DNA of 64,000 bases, taken from positions 558,001-622,000 of the forward strand of contig NZ_MDJD01000007.1 in the NCBI RefSeq assembly GCF_001747085.1. The letters run 5' to 3'. The first letter of the stretch is position 1, and every line of letters begins with the position of its first letter. This DNA is from Flavivirga aquatica. GTDB lineage: Bacteria; Bacteroidota; Bacteroidia; Flavobacteriales; Flavobacteriaceae. Positions 1 to 7,639 of this stretch are shown here, in pieces. The notes below the pieces were generated by a model. That model did no database searches. It had not been told where the DNA came from and saw only the letters and a list, made by a program, of their open reading frames with translations. Made by a program: the position numbers and the translations under genes.

Positions 1-352
1 CAACCTACCTCAACCTAATTACACCATAAACACCTTAGTTTATTTACAAGAAAAATATCCAAAAAATGAATTTGCTTTAATTATGGGTGGGGATAATTTA
101 AAAGGGTTCCATAAATGGAAAAATTATGAACTCATTCTTGAAAACCATCATATTTACGTATATCCTAGAGTTTCAAAAAACAAAATAGAAACACAATTTG
201 AGGAGCACAAAAAAATACATACTATAGATGCCCCAATCATGGAATTATCTTCCACATTTATTCGTAAAAGCATTAAAACAGGAAAAAACGTTAAGCCTAT
301 GTTACCTCAAAATGTATGGGAGTATATAGATGAAATGAATTTTTACAAATAA
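1..352 (+). CDS. nadD: Nicotinate-nucleotide adenylyltransferase, 3' part
   Basis: This is the C-terminal part of NadD, which joins nicotinate mononucleotide and ATP to form deamido-NAD in cytoplasmic NAD synthesis. The frame is already open at base 2 and the 5' end lies outside the window. About 116 codons are visible. The signature stretch MGGDNLKGFHKWKNYE, the ISSTFIRK-like segment (here LSSTFIRKSIKTGK) and the ending VWEYIDEMNFYK are typical of bacterial NadD. The internal ATG at 83 is not the start, because the family sequence continues upstream of it (QPNYTINTLVYLQEKYP). A hairpin terminator follows at 399-427. Confidence 0.93.
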   Translation, partial: NLPQPNYTINTLVYLQEKYPKNEFALIMGGDNLKGFHKWKNYELILENHHIYVYPRVSKNKIETQFEEHKKIHTIDAPIMELSSTFIRKSIKTGKNVKPMLPQNVWEYIDEMNFYK

Positions 353-398
353 GTTTTTTTCAGCTTTAATACCAATTTAACTATAAAACACAATTAAA

Positions 399-427
399 AA
401 AAGCCAACTCTATTCAAGTTGGCTTTT
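399..427 (+). terminator. Hairpin terminator after nadD
   Basis: An 11-bp perfect stem (AAAAGCCAACT at 399-409, AGTTGGCTTTT at 417-427) encloses a 7-base loop. It lies 47 bases after the nadD stop codon and ends in a T-run, as expected for an intrinsic terminator. Confidence 0.75.
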
Positions 428-762
428 ATAGAACAGAATGAACTATTTAATTAAGTTCTAGTCTTGAGGGGATTTGAATTTCAAATAAACACTTCATAGT
501 AATATTGTTTATAAAACAATAACCTGGATTAAAATTCAACTTCTATATCTATTATTGGTTCACCTAGTTTCTTATTAAGAGCTCTTTATTTTTTTACCGC
601 TTGTAAAATGTAATCTTTAGATCTTTTTCCTTTTTCAAATATTTTAGTCCACGCATCTTTTAAATTCATTGTTATGTCTTTAATATAAAGGTTAATATTG
701 ATACCTACATATAAGACACCAAGACATTTAATACGTCACATTTCCTTTCAAAATTAATCAAA
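428..762. other. Intergenic stretch with one tiny possible ORF
   Basis: No gene of normal size is open here on either strand. The only item of note is a 27-codon minus-strand reading frame at 586-669, listed separately. A segment near 465-480 recalls the 3' half of a tRNA but cannot be completed into one. Confidence 0.5.
586..669 (-). CDS. Possible 27-residue lysine-rich small protein
   Basis: A minus-strand frame opens with ATG at 669 and closes with TAA at 586. It reads MNLKDAWTKIFEKGKRSKDY followed by ILQAVKK. The peptide has 9 lysines and could form one amphipathic helix. It lies downstream of the terminator hairpin of the neighbouring minus-strand lipoprotein gene, so it would need its own promoter. 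I do not recognise it. It could equally be a chance frame or the remnant of a longer gene. Confidence 0.2.
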   Translation of the reverse strand: MNLKDAWTKIFEKGKRSKDYILQAVKK

Positions 763-803
763 AAAAGAAACCGATTAAAACTTAACACTTTAAACGGTTT
801 CTT
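763..803 (-). terminator. Terminator of the minus-strand lipoprotein gene
   Basis: AAGAAACCG (765-773) pairs with CGGTTTCTT (795-803), and an inner TTAAA/TTTAA pair closes a 9-base loop. Read on the minus strand the stem is followed by a run of Ts, and it lies 80 bases after the stop codon at 883. Confidence 0.7.
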
Positions 804-882
804 AACTAAATAACCAACCAAAATTCTTAGTGTCATTTAACTTAATTAGTTAAACTAACCTCACTTTATTTTATTCTCTAGA

Positions 883-1818
883 TTAAACCCTAGTACGCTC
901 TCTTGGGTTATCTACTTTATTTTTTCTGTGCTTACGCTTTTTATTTCTTGAATTAGGTGCTTTTGCTTTTTTATCACCATTCTTTAAAAACTGTATATAC
1001 TCTCTTCCTATAAATCTATAAACTGTTTCAGAAGTTGGGTGATACAACTCTATCTCTCCATCATTAATAACGGTTAATTCAAAATGTTCATTGCTAAAAA
1101 AATCATAATCTAATGTTAAAATTTTTAAGTTCTCATTTCCATTTACATCGTTCACACCATAAACACCTGTATAATCCCATATTAAATTATTGATTACTGT
1201 CCCATTAACATCTTGTGAACTTCTAAATGTAGCATCATTACCTCCAGCTATAAATTGTAAATAGTTTTCATTATCAAATTCATTTATAGCACCAAATTCA
1301 CTAGTATATGTTTTTTCCCAAGCTTCATATTCCTGTAAGAAGTAATGTATATTATCATAAAACACAAAATCATAATCAAAATTACTACGCTGATACCCCT
1401 CTAAAAAATAAGACGTATCATTATTAGGATTATATAATTCAATAGTATTACTATCTATTTGAAAAACATCAAAAGTTTCAAAACCATCAATATCATGTTG
1501 AATATCCAAAACCATATCATAAACTTCATACTCACCAACATCAATACCAAAACCACCACCATTATCACCAATACCAACAATATTATTGTTTGCATGCAAT
1601 ACACCATTTCTAAACGATAAAGTAAATGCTCTTTGTAAAAACGCAGTTTCCCCAAAACCTTTAGTTGCATTAATATCTACATACCAAATCTCATTTGAAC
1701 CTAATAATTGATTTAACGAAATTGATGGTTCTTCATCTATATGATTCACTTCCGTATAACATGATGTAAATAATGTTGTTATTAATGTAAAGCTTAATAT
1801 TAATTTCAGAGTCTTCAT
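883..1818 (-). CDS. Conserved flavobacterial lipoprotein with basic tail
   Basis: Predicted 311-residue lipoprotein. The N-terminus MKTLKLILSFTLITTLFTSC has a charged start, a hydrophobic stretch and a lipobox ending in Cys20, so export and lipid attachment are likely. ATG at 1818 is preferred over the TTG two codons upstream because it gives a normal signal peptide. The mature part is rich in Asn, Asp, Phe and Tyr and contains two similar segments (…DSNTIELYNPNNDTSYFLEGYQR and …NDGEIELYHPTSETVYRFIGRE), suggesting an internal duplication of a beta-rich domain. The last 25 or so residues are strongly basic. From memory, homologues next to nadD are sometimes labelled as adenylyltransferases, but nothing in this sequence supports that. 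The function is unknown. Confidence 0.8.
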   Translation of the reverse strand: MKTLKLILSFTLITTLFTSCYTEVNHIDEEPSISLNQLLGSNEIWYVDINATKGFGETAFLQRAFTLSFRNGVLHANNNIVGIGDNGGGFGIDVGEYEVYDMVLDIQHDIDGFETFDVFQIDSNTIELYNPNNDTSYFLEGYQRSNFDYDFVFYDNIHYFLQEYEAWEKTYTSEFGAINEFDNENYLQFIAGGNDATFRSSQDVNGTVINNLIWDYTGVYGVNDVNGNENLKILTLDYDFFSNEHFELTVINDGEIELYHPTSETVYRFIGREYIQFLKNGDKKAKAPNSRNKKRKHRKNKVDNPRERTRV

Positions 1819-1919
1819 AATCAAATATTTTAGGGTTCGTTATTATTGAAGATTCAAAACACGTGCCAAAAAAGACATCATCAATATTTTGTTGATATAG
1901 CATTGATTAATATTTTATG

Positions 1920-1927
1920 TATTTTTG
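1920..1927 (+). promoter_or_regulatory. Possible -7 element for gpsA
   Basis: TATTTTTG matches the Bacteroidota -7 consensus TAnnTTTG and lies 23 bases before the chosen gpsA start at 1951. No well-spaced TTG -33 element is visible. In AT-rich DNA such a match can occur by chance. Confidence 0.4.
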
Positions 1928-1950
1928 AAGCATCAAATGTTTTAACATCT

Positions 1951-2952
1951 ATGGATAAACCTTTAAAATACGCGGTTTTTGGAGCAGGAAGTTGGGCTAC
2001 AGCTATTGTGAAAATGCTTTGTGAAAATTTAAATGAAGTTGGTTGGTACATGCGTAGCGTTTATACCAAAGAGCATTTACTTAAAGAACAGCACAACCCC
2101 AATTATTTAAGTTCTGTTGAGTTTCATTTAGAACAATTAAAATTAAGTAATGATATAAATGAAATTGCAGAATATGCAGATGTTTTAATTTTTGTAATTC
2201 CTTCTGCTTTCATTCATAGTGAGTTACAAAAATTAAATATTGATATCTCAAAAAAAACCATCGTATCTGCAGTTAAAGGCATTATGCCAGAAACAGGACT
2301 TCTAGTTGGAGAACATTTCCATGAAGTTTATAAGATCCCTTATGACAATATCGCGGTTATTGCTGGCCCTTGCCATGCAGAGGAAGTTGCTTTAGAGCGC
2401 TTATCGTATTTAACTATTTCATGTTCAGATACTGTAAAAGCAAATCATATTGCTAAAAATTTATCTAGCGATTATATAAAAACAAAAATTAGCGACGACA
2501 TTATTGGTGTTGAATATGCTGTAATGCTTAAAAATATTTATGCTATTGCTGCAGGTATTGCTCATGGCTTAGGCTATGGAGATAATTTCCAAAGCGTACT
2601 TATGAGTAATGCAATTCGAGAAATGAAACGTTTTATAAAAAAGATGCATAAAATGAAACGTAATATTAATAATTCGGCTTACTTGGGCGACTTATTAGTT
2701 ACGGGGTACTCTGTCTTTTCTAGAAACCGCATGTTTGGGAATATGATTGGTAAGGGCTACACTGTAAAATCTGCTCAAATGGAAATGAATATGGTTGCAG
2801 AGGGCTATTACGCTACTAAAAGCGCACATTTACTAAACGAAAAAAACAAAAAGAAAACACAACTTCCTATTATAAATGCGGTTTATGATATTTTATACGA
2901 AAATAAAAATCCTAAAAAAGTATTTAAAAAGTTAACGGACAAGTTAGATTAA
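1951..2952 (+). CDS. gpsA: NAD(P)-dependent glycerol-3-phosphate dehydrogenase
   Basis: Cytoplasmic GpsA, 333 residues, reduces dihydroxyacetone phosphate to sn-glycerol 3-phosphate for phospholipid synthesis. The nucleotide-binding loop GAGSWATA is at residues 11-18. The family segments AGPCHAEE, AVMLKNIYAIAAGIAHGLGYGDN and LGDLLVTGYS-FSRNRMFG follow in order and include the conserved catalytic lysine in the MLKN segment. The frame is open 35 codons further upstream to 1846, but that extension has no family similarity. The start at 1951 gives the usual length and fits the -7-like element at 1920-1927. It is transcribed divergently from the lipoprotein gene at 883-1818. Confidence 0.93.
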   Translation: MDKPLKYAVFGAGSWATAIVKMLCENLNEVGWYMRSVYTKEHLLKEQHNPNYLSSVEFHLEQLKLSNDINEIAEYADVLIFVIPSAFIHSELQKLNIDISKKTIVSAVKGIMPETGLLVGEHFHEVYKIPYDNIAVIAGPCHAEEVALERLSYLTISCSDTVKANHIAKNLSSDYIKTKISDDIIGVEYAVMLKNIYAIAAGIAHGLGYGDNFQSVLMSNAIREMKRFIKKMHKMKRNINNSAYLGDLLVTGYSVFSRNRMFGNMIGKGYTVKSAQMEMNMVAEGYYATKSAHLLNEKNKKKTQLPIINAVYDILYENKNPKKVFKKLTDKLD

Positions 2953-3072
2953 TAATTCTTGACTTATATAGGCCTTACAGTTTATCTCGAACGCAGCCAA
3001 AAGGCCTAAAACAAACTACGTGATAAACCCAAATCATCACATATTTATAAATTATAAAATAGAACTAAAATT

Positions 3073-3324
3073 ATGTTAGACAGGTTATTCTTAAAACACT
3101 TAACAAAAAAAGGCGTAATCGCATATTTCGTAGGCCAAGTTATATTTATGGCTATTTTAGCTTATTACCTTTTTGGAATAGCTGGCTACTCGATTGACCG
3201 CGGTGACGAAGGAAGAGATATACTTTTTATAGGATTGATTATTATAGTATTATTATGGGGAGGTATATGCCTTTTGTTATGGAAAAAACCAAAAACAGAT
3301 AAAAATACAGCTTACGTAAACTAA
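3073..3324 (+). CDS. Small two-helix membrane protein
   Basis: An 83-residue protein with two hydrophobic segments (about residues 14-38 and 49-70) separated by a short charged loop (DRGDEGRD), with a lysine-rich C-terminus. It is probably an inner-membrane protein with both ends in the cytoplasm. It lies 120 bases after gpsA in the same direction and could share its transcript. It ends before a strong symmetrical hairpin. I do not recognise a family. Confidence 0.65.
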   Translation: MLDRLFLKHLTKKGVIAYFVGQVIFMAILAYYLFGIAGYSIDRGDEGRDILFIGLIIIVLLWGGICLLLWKKPKTDKNTAYVN

Positions 3325-3385
3325 TCTATTTTAGTTTTATACCAAGAACTCATTTTCTGTTAAAACAAAAAGTCAAGATGTGTTA

Positions 3386-3430
3386 CAAATAAACTTCAAA
3401 ATGATTGATAATAAATTTGAAGTTTATTTG
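3386..3430. terminator. Bidirectional hairpin between converging genes
   Basis: A perfect 15-bp stem (CAAATAAACTTCAAA at 3386-3400, TTTGAAGTTTATTTG at 3416-3430) encloses a 15-base loop. It sits between the plus-strand membrane protein gene and the minus-strand gene at 3467-3862, and probably ends transcripts from both sides. Confidence 0.7.
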
Positions 3431-3466
3431 GTATAATTAAAAACCCCTTAACATTGCATAGGAGTA

Positions 3467-3862
3467 TTACTTCACCAAAATGCCTTTCACTGCCATTAAA
3501 GGTACGGGTTGCAAAGCTTTTAAATTAATAGTATTTTTTCTAAACAAATACGTTTTATCAAACATCTTACTCCCTTCAAAAAAAGAGACTTTAAAGGTAT
3601 TGTTTATTGCAAAAAGTTCTTCCTGCATCAACTCTATTTTAGCATAACTTTTTTTAGGAAGTTTATCTAATTTTTTTCTAAAAACAGATGTTGTTTTATT
3701 TTCAGAATAACCGCTAGTAACAATAAGCACCATATCTAAATCAACTTCTTTATCGTTAATAATATAGGCATTCCAATCTTGAGTTTTATAGATATCGTTA
3801 TACTCATTTACAACAGCAATGTAAACATCTTCTACTTTTGGAATATCTATATCTTTTTTCAT
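3467..3862 (-). CDS. Conserved Bacteroidota hypothetical protein
   Basis: A 131-residue soluble protein without signal peptide or membrane segment. It contains DWNAYIINDKEVDLDMVLIV, then SYAKIELMQEEL and a final hydrophobic, basic part ending MAVKGILVK. I recall a conserved Bacteroidota family with this pattern (IPxVxDVxIAxVxExN near the start and FxKNTINxKAxQ near the end), sometimes carrying an unjustified tRNA-synthetase label. Function unknown. It is a single gene closed by the shared hairpin at 3386-3430. A TATTTTTG element at 3879-3886 lies 16 bases upstream of the start. Confidence 0.75.
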   Translation of the reverse strand: MKKDIDIPKVEDVYIAVVNEYNDIYKTQDWNAYIINDKEVDLDMVLIVTSGYSENKTTSVFRKKLDKLPKKSYAKIELMQEELFAINNTFKVSFFEGSKMFDKTYLFRKNTINLKALQPVPLMAVKGILVK

Positions 3863-3878
3863 TTCATTTTATTTTACA

Positions 3879-3886
3879 CAAAAATA
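3879..3886 (-). promoter_or_regulatory. Possible -7 element for the gene at 3467-3862
   Basis: Read on the minus strand this is TATTTTTG, matching TAnnTTTG, 16 bases before the start codon. No -33 TTG is visible at a normal spacing. Confidence 0.35.
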
Positions 3887-3990
3887 AGAAGAACTTCTTT
3901 TTTAAACCACTTCGTTTATCACTAAATCCTGTAACATTCAGCCACTTTTTATTACATATATTATATATTAGCAAAAACTTACAACCAAAA

Positions 3991-4773
3991 ATGATTACAC
4001 GCCAACTCTTTTTCTTAGCCAGCCTTATTTCTTTATTTACTTTCTCATGTGTCGATGCGCCTTCTAAAGCACATACGGCAACTGCTGAAGAAGACATTCC
4101 AGATTGTAAAATTATGGTTATTCTTGGTGATGATAGAAGTGGCTCATCCGAGAGTATTCAAAAATTAAATAAGGAAGACTATGAAACCATAATAAATGTT
4201 ATTTCAGAAAATGGAAATGGTTATTTTGCCTCTACCATTATTGGTAATCCTGCTCCTGGATCTAAAGAAATTTTTCGAGTTAAAATAAGTGCTCAAAAAC
4301 CTTACAAAAACATATTAACATCGGACAACCCAACGCTTACAGAACAAGCTAAACAAAAAAAGGTGGATGAAAAAATCAAGCTTAAAAATGAAAAAATAGT
4401 AAAGAAGAATAAAAGTCGAATAAACACCTTTTTATCTCAAACCTTACAAAAAAACATTTTAGCTTACAAACCATACAAAAATAAGGACATTACAAATATA
4501 GACCTTGCTTTTGAACACATTAATAAGTTACTAAAAGAACCAGGTATTGACGACTATGATAAAATTATGGTTGTATTATTTACAGATGGTGTAAACGAAC
4601 CTGTACGTTCTGGTAAAATTCAAACTATTAAAAATGAATTAATGCTTCCCGATAATGCTGAGTTACATTTAGTAGGCTGGAAAGACACTTCTATTTTTGG
4701 AGGTATTGAAATTAATGAATTTGAAGGTAAAGAGGGCTTCTTTAGCTTTATTGAAGATTTTGAATGTTTATAA
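3991..4773 (+). CDS. VWA-like lipoprotein
   Basis: Predicted 260-residue lipoprotein. Signal MITRQLFFLASLISLFTFSC ends at a lipobox cysteine (Cys20). The frame is open further upstream to 3838, but only the start at 3991 places a signal peptide at the N-terminus. The mature part resembles a von Willebrand factor A fold: a first strand with a DDRSGSS motif (compare the DxSxS metal site), a lysine-rich helical insertion at about residues 110-145, and the later strand KIMVVLFTDGVNEP, like the VWA TDG loop. It lies 19 bases upstream of a four-helix membrane protein, probably in the same transcript. Its partner and ligand are unknown. The VWA assignment rests on motif pattern only. Confidence 0.65.
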   Translation: MITRQLFFLASLISLFTFSCVDAPSKAHTATAEEDIPDCKIMVILGDDRSGSSESIQKLNKEDYETIINVISENGNGYFASTIIGNPAPGSKEIFRVKISAQKPYKNILTSDNPTLTEQAKQKKVDEKIKLKNEKIVKKNKSRINTFLSQTLQKNILAYKPYKNKDITNIDLAFEHINKLLKEPGIDDYDKIMVVLFTDGVNEPVRSGKIQTIKNELMLPDNAELHLVGWKDTSIFGGIEINEFEGKEGFFSFIEDFECL

Positions 4774-4792
4774 AAAATAAATACACTAACCT

Positions 4793-5926
4793 ATGATTAT
4801 TAACTGGAACCAGCCTTCTTCAGACGAGTCTGAAAACCTATATACTATTTCCGATGAAGTTGCTTCACGAGCAAATTCTGCATCAAAACGCGCAAGAGAT
4901 ACTTTCGAAATTTTAAAACCTAACGAAGAAAAACTAAAGCAATGGGACAAAATAATGTCTAATGCTTATGTTGTTCCTTTTACTATTGCTTTTGTAGTTA
5001 TTTGTATTCTTGAGTACTATTTTAGTAGAGAAATATATAGAGATATTTTACCTCAAGCTCCGTGGGTTATAGGCGTAGGAATTATATTTATTTCCATAGT
5101 TATTGCCGAATTACTTGTGGGCATTTTAAGTTCTCACATAAGAAATAAACGCTTCTTCGAAGAAAAGAAAATTCCATCTAATAACTCAAAACCAGACTCA
5201 GATATTACAAAAGGTGTATTAAAACACGCTAAAGGTCAAGCTATTTTAGGGTTTATTCTTTTTAGTGCTATTGGAGCTGCTATATTTTACTTCTCTAAAG
5301 AACGTGTTGCTAGAGAACTTGCAGCAGGAATTCGCGAGTCTGCTTTTGGAATACAGGATATTCTTCCTGTATTATTTTATGTACTGGAAGTTCTTTCAGG
5401 TTTATTTGTGTTCTATTTATTTAAACGTTCTGTAGTAGCTATTTCTAATTGGAGGAACAGAAAAAAATATAGTAAAGAAGTTGAGTTTACCAGATTACAT
5501 ACTAGTGAATCTTGTAAATATTTTGATGATGCTGAAAAGAAAAATTATAATACATTTCTAGATGATGTTTCTAATAATATTCATTTAGGATTTTACAGAA
5601 ACAAGCATCAAAATACAAACCAACAGCATCAAAATTATGTTGAAGAGCCAGAAAAAATATCGCAACGTTTTAAAGCTCAATTTTTAAATTTAAATGATAA
5701 GCCACTAAAGCTTACTGTAGATGTTTTAACAGAATATAAATTTAAAGCCAGTAAAACTGCTGATGCTAATGGCATTATAGATTTAGAAATTAACTCATAC
5801 CCTGAAGATCAAATTAAACAATTTAGAATCACTTATTTTGATGAGAATAATGAGAAGAAAATTGAAGACATCTCAGGAAATTATTCTTTAGATAATGAAG
5901 CTATTTATGAAATTACCTTAAGCTAA
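4793..5926 (+). CDS. Four-helix membrane protein with C-terminal extracytoplasmic or cytoplasmic domain
   Basis: A 377-residue protein of unrecognised family. A polar N-terminal region of about 60 residues contains a probable helix (SRANSASKRARDTFEILK). Hydrophobic segments follow near residues 63-80, 90-113, 150-170 and 190-212, then a basic stretch (FKRSVVAISNWRNRKKYSKE). The last 90 residues look like a small beta domain (LNDKPLKLTVDVLTEYKF…), similar to carboxypeptidase-regulatory or Ig-like folds. It follows the VWA-like lipoprotein by 19 bases, so the two products may work together at the envelope. A long inverted repeat ends the pair at 5983-6023. Confidence 0.6.
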   Translation: MIINWNQPSSDESENLYTISDEVASRANSASKRARDTFEILKPNEEKLKQWDKIMSNAYVVPFTIAFVVICILEYYFSREIYRDILPQAPWVIGVGIIFISIVIAELLVGILSSHIRNKRFFEEKKIPSNNSKPDSDITKGVLKHAKGQAILGFILFSAIGAAIFYFSKERVARELAAGIRESAFGIQDILPVLFYVLEVLSGLFVFYLFKRSVVAISNWRNRKKYSKEVEFTRLHTSESCKYFDDAEKKNYNTFLDDVSNNIHLGFYRNKHQNTNQQHQNYVEEPEKISQRFKAQFLNLNDKPLKLTVDVLTEYKFKASKTADANGIIDLEINSYPEDQIKQFRITYFDENNEKKIEDISGNYSLDNEAIYEITLS

Positions 5927-5982
5927 AGACCAACTATTTTAGCACACTACACTTAATAAATTATATAAAGTCTCTCTAAAAT

Positions 5983-6023
5983 AAATTATTAATAAACGTA
6001 TTTATTGCGTTTATTAATAATTT
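5983..6023. terminator. Long hairpin between operon-like gene pair and next lipoprotein
   Basis: A perfect 16-bp inverted repeat (AAATTATTAATAAACG at 5983-5998, CGTTTATTAATAATTT at 6008-6023) encloses a 9-base loop. It lies 56 bases after the membrane-protein stop and 17 bases before the next start codon, so it could be a terminator, a leader structure or both. Confidence 0.55.
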
Positions 6024-6039
6024 CCCTTGAAATCTAAGT

Positions 6040-7319
6040 ATGAATAAAATAATCCCCATTCTGTTATTAACAGCTATAACTATTAGCTGTTCTACCAAAA
6101 ACAAAACTGATAATGAACTATTAGAAAAAGACAAAAAAGAACTAGTAGAAAATTTAGATTCCTATAAGGTATCCTCTTATAAATTTGGTAAAATTCTAAT
6201 TAGAGCATCTGCTGAAAAAGACACAATCTCATCTGAATTTGCATCTTTTAAATCCGATCTTGATAGAATTTTCAATAAAGCAGTAAAATACAATACAGAA
6301 AGCCTATCGGTATTAGACTATATTTCAATATATCGTGATTATAAAAGAATGGAAGATTTTATAATGAAAACCGATGAAGATATTTTCCCAACACTAGTTG
6401 ATGCTTTTAATGTGGCCTATGGAGATTCCATTAATAAGAGAAAAGAATATTTTACTGAAAAAAGAAAGAATATGTCCAAAATATTGAACATTCTGTTTTA
6501 AGTGCTATTGTTATTTTAAGTAAAGATTTAGGGAAAGAAGTATCTCTTTATGAATGTAGTAAAACAAAACCTGAATTACTTCCCGATTCGGAAATTAAAA
6601 CCTTACTACAGTACTTTAGAGGCTTCTTATTTTTTGAAAAAGGTCTATATTATTTATCTGAAGATGAAATTTCAAAAAATATCGACTGGCTAAACAAAAA
6701 TAAAGATATTGATTTACCATATACTCGGTTTATGTTTCGATGGAACAATCTAAACAACCAACAAACCCATTTAGGGTTTCACTCTTTAAATCATTTATTT
6801 AGAGGCTTCGACAGATTAATGATGGAAAGAGATATTGATGAAAAACGTGCCTTAGAAGATTTTGAAATATTTCTAAAAGATGCTAAAGAAATAGGATTAG
6901 ACAATGAAATTATTTGGTCGATTGAAACCTATCTGTATTTGAAAAACGAAGAAAATGAAAAAGCTGTTGCTTCTTTATCTAAATTAAAAACCAGCAAGTT
7001 ACTTTCTTCTAATGAAAAAGAGAAAATAGATGAATCTATTGAATATCTAAAAAACAGAAAATCTGGAAAAGTATTAAACGGCATTTACGATAAATATTTT
7101 TTAAGTAAAATCGCTACAAAATATATGTTTTCAATTCTATCTCAAGTAGACTGGAAAAAAGTACTAAAAGAACAAAATGTTCCTCATACAGAAGACATGT
7201 TTAAAACTATTGAAGTTCTTAAAGAATTTATTGAGAATTTGAATAAATATTCCAGTACAGACAATTTGAAGAAAACTGGAGAAAGCCTCTGGAATAAAGC
7301 AAAGGAATTAGTAGAGTAA
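6040..7319 (+). pseudogene. Frameshifted lipoprotein gene
   Basis: The first part (6040-6501) encodes a signal peptide with lipobox (MNKIIPILLLTAITISC) and a helical domain. It then stops at 6501 with ILNILF. The reading continues in the -1 frame without stops from 6459 to 7319 (…YVQNIEHSVLSAIVILSKDL… through FRWNNLNNQQTHLGFHSLNHLF to the C-terminus). The two frames overlap only at 6459-6501, around a run of six As at 6458-6463. Adding one A there gives a continuous helical protein of about 427 residues. This is either a true frameshift or a homopolymer error. The family is unknown. The C-terminal part alone has no good start upstream of the ATG at 6732. Confidence 0.75.
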
Positions 7320-7364
7320 TAATATATAAATTAAACGCTAGCTCTGCTTTATTTATAGGAGTAT

Positions 7365-7403
7365 AATGGCATTCTTACTTATTAATCGTAATAGAATGCC
7401 ATT
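7365..7403 (+). terminator. Hairpin after the frameshifted lipoprotein gene
   Basis: AATGGCATTCT (7365-7375) pairs with AGAATGCCATT (7393-7403), with a partly paired TAC/GTA inner segment. It lies 46 bases after the stop at 7319. The rest of the spacer up to 7639 is AT-rich and shows no gene. Confidence 0.6.
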
Positions 7404-7639
7404 CCATTATATGTTTATAAAACACCTTTTAAACTCGTTCACTTTTAATGAAGACTTGATATTTAAATATGCCATTTCATGTCTAATTTTTTTCTTAATC
7501 CATTTACAATAAGGCCAAATCGCAGGAACCAACGACTAGTTACTTATTCTTAGTTTTTGCATATTTAAAAGGTAAGATTTTACTTCTTATTTATTTTCTT
7601 TTTATTAAATTAGTTTATTTACACACAACCTAAACTAAA

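Noticed and set aside
440-540. Sequence near TCTTGAGGGGATTTGAATTTC resembling the 3' half of a tRNA on the minus strand
   Set aside because: No acceptor stem, D-arm or anticodon arm can be folded around it.
1846-1950. Upstream extension of gpsA
   Set aside because: The 35 added residues have no GpsA similarity, and the family begins at the ATG at 1951.
2965-3040. Hairpin AGGCCTTA…AAAAGGCCT after gpsA
   Set aside because: The loop is long, there is no T-run, and alternative pairings (GTTTATC with GATAAAC) are equally possible.
6455-6470. Programmed -1 frameshift in the lipoprotein gene
   Set aside because: The A-run is not in the A AAA AAG register; the zero-frame codons are AAA then AGA. 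No downstream stimulatory structure was evident.
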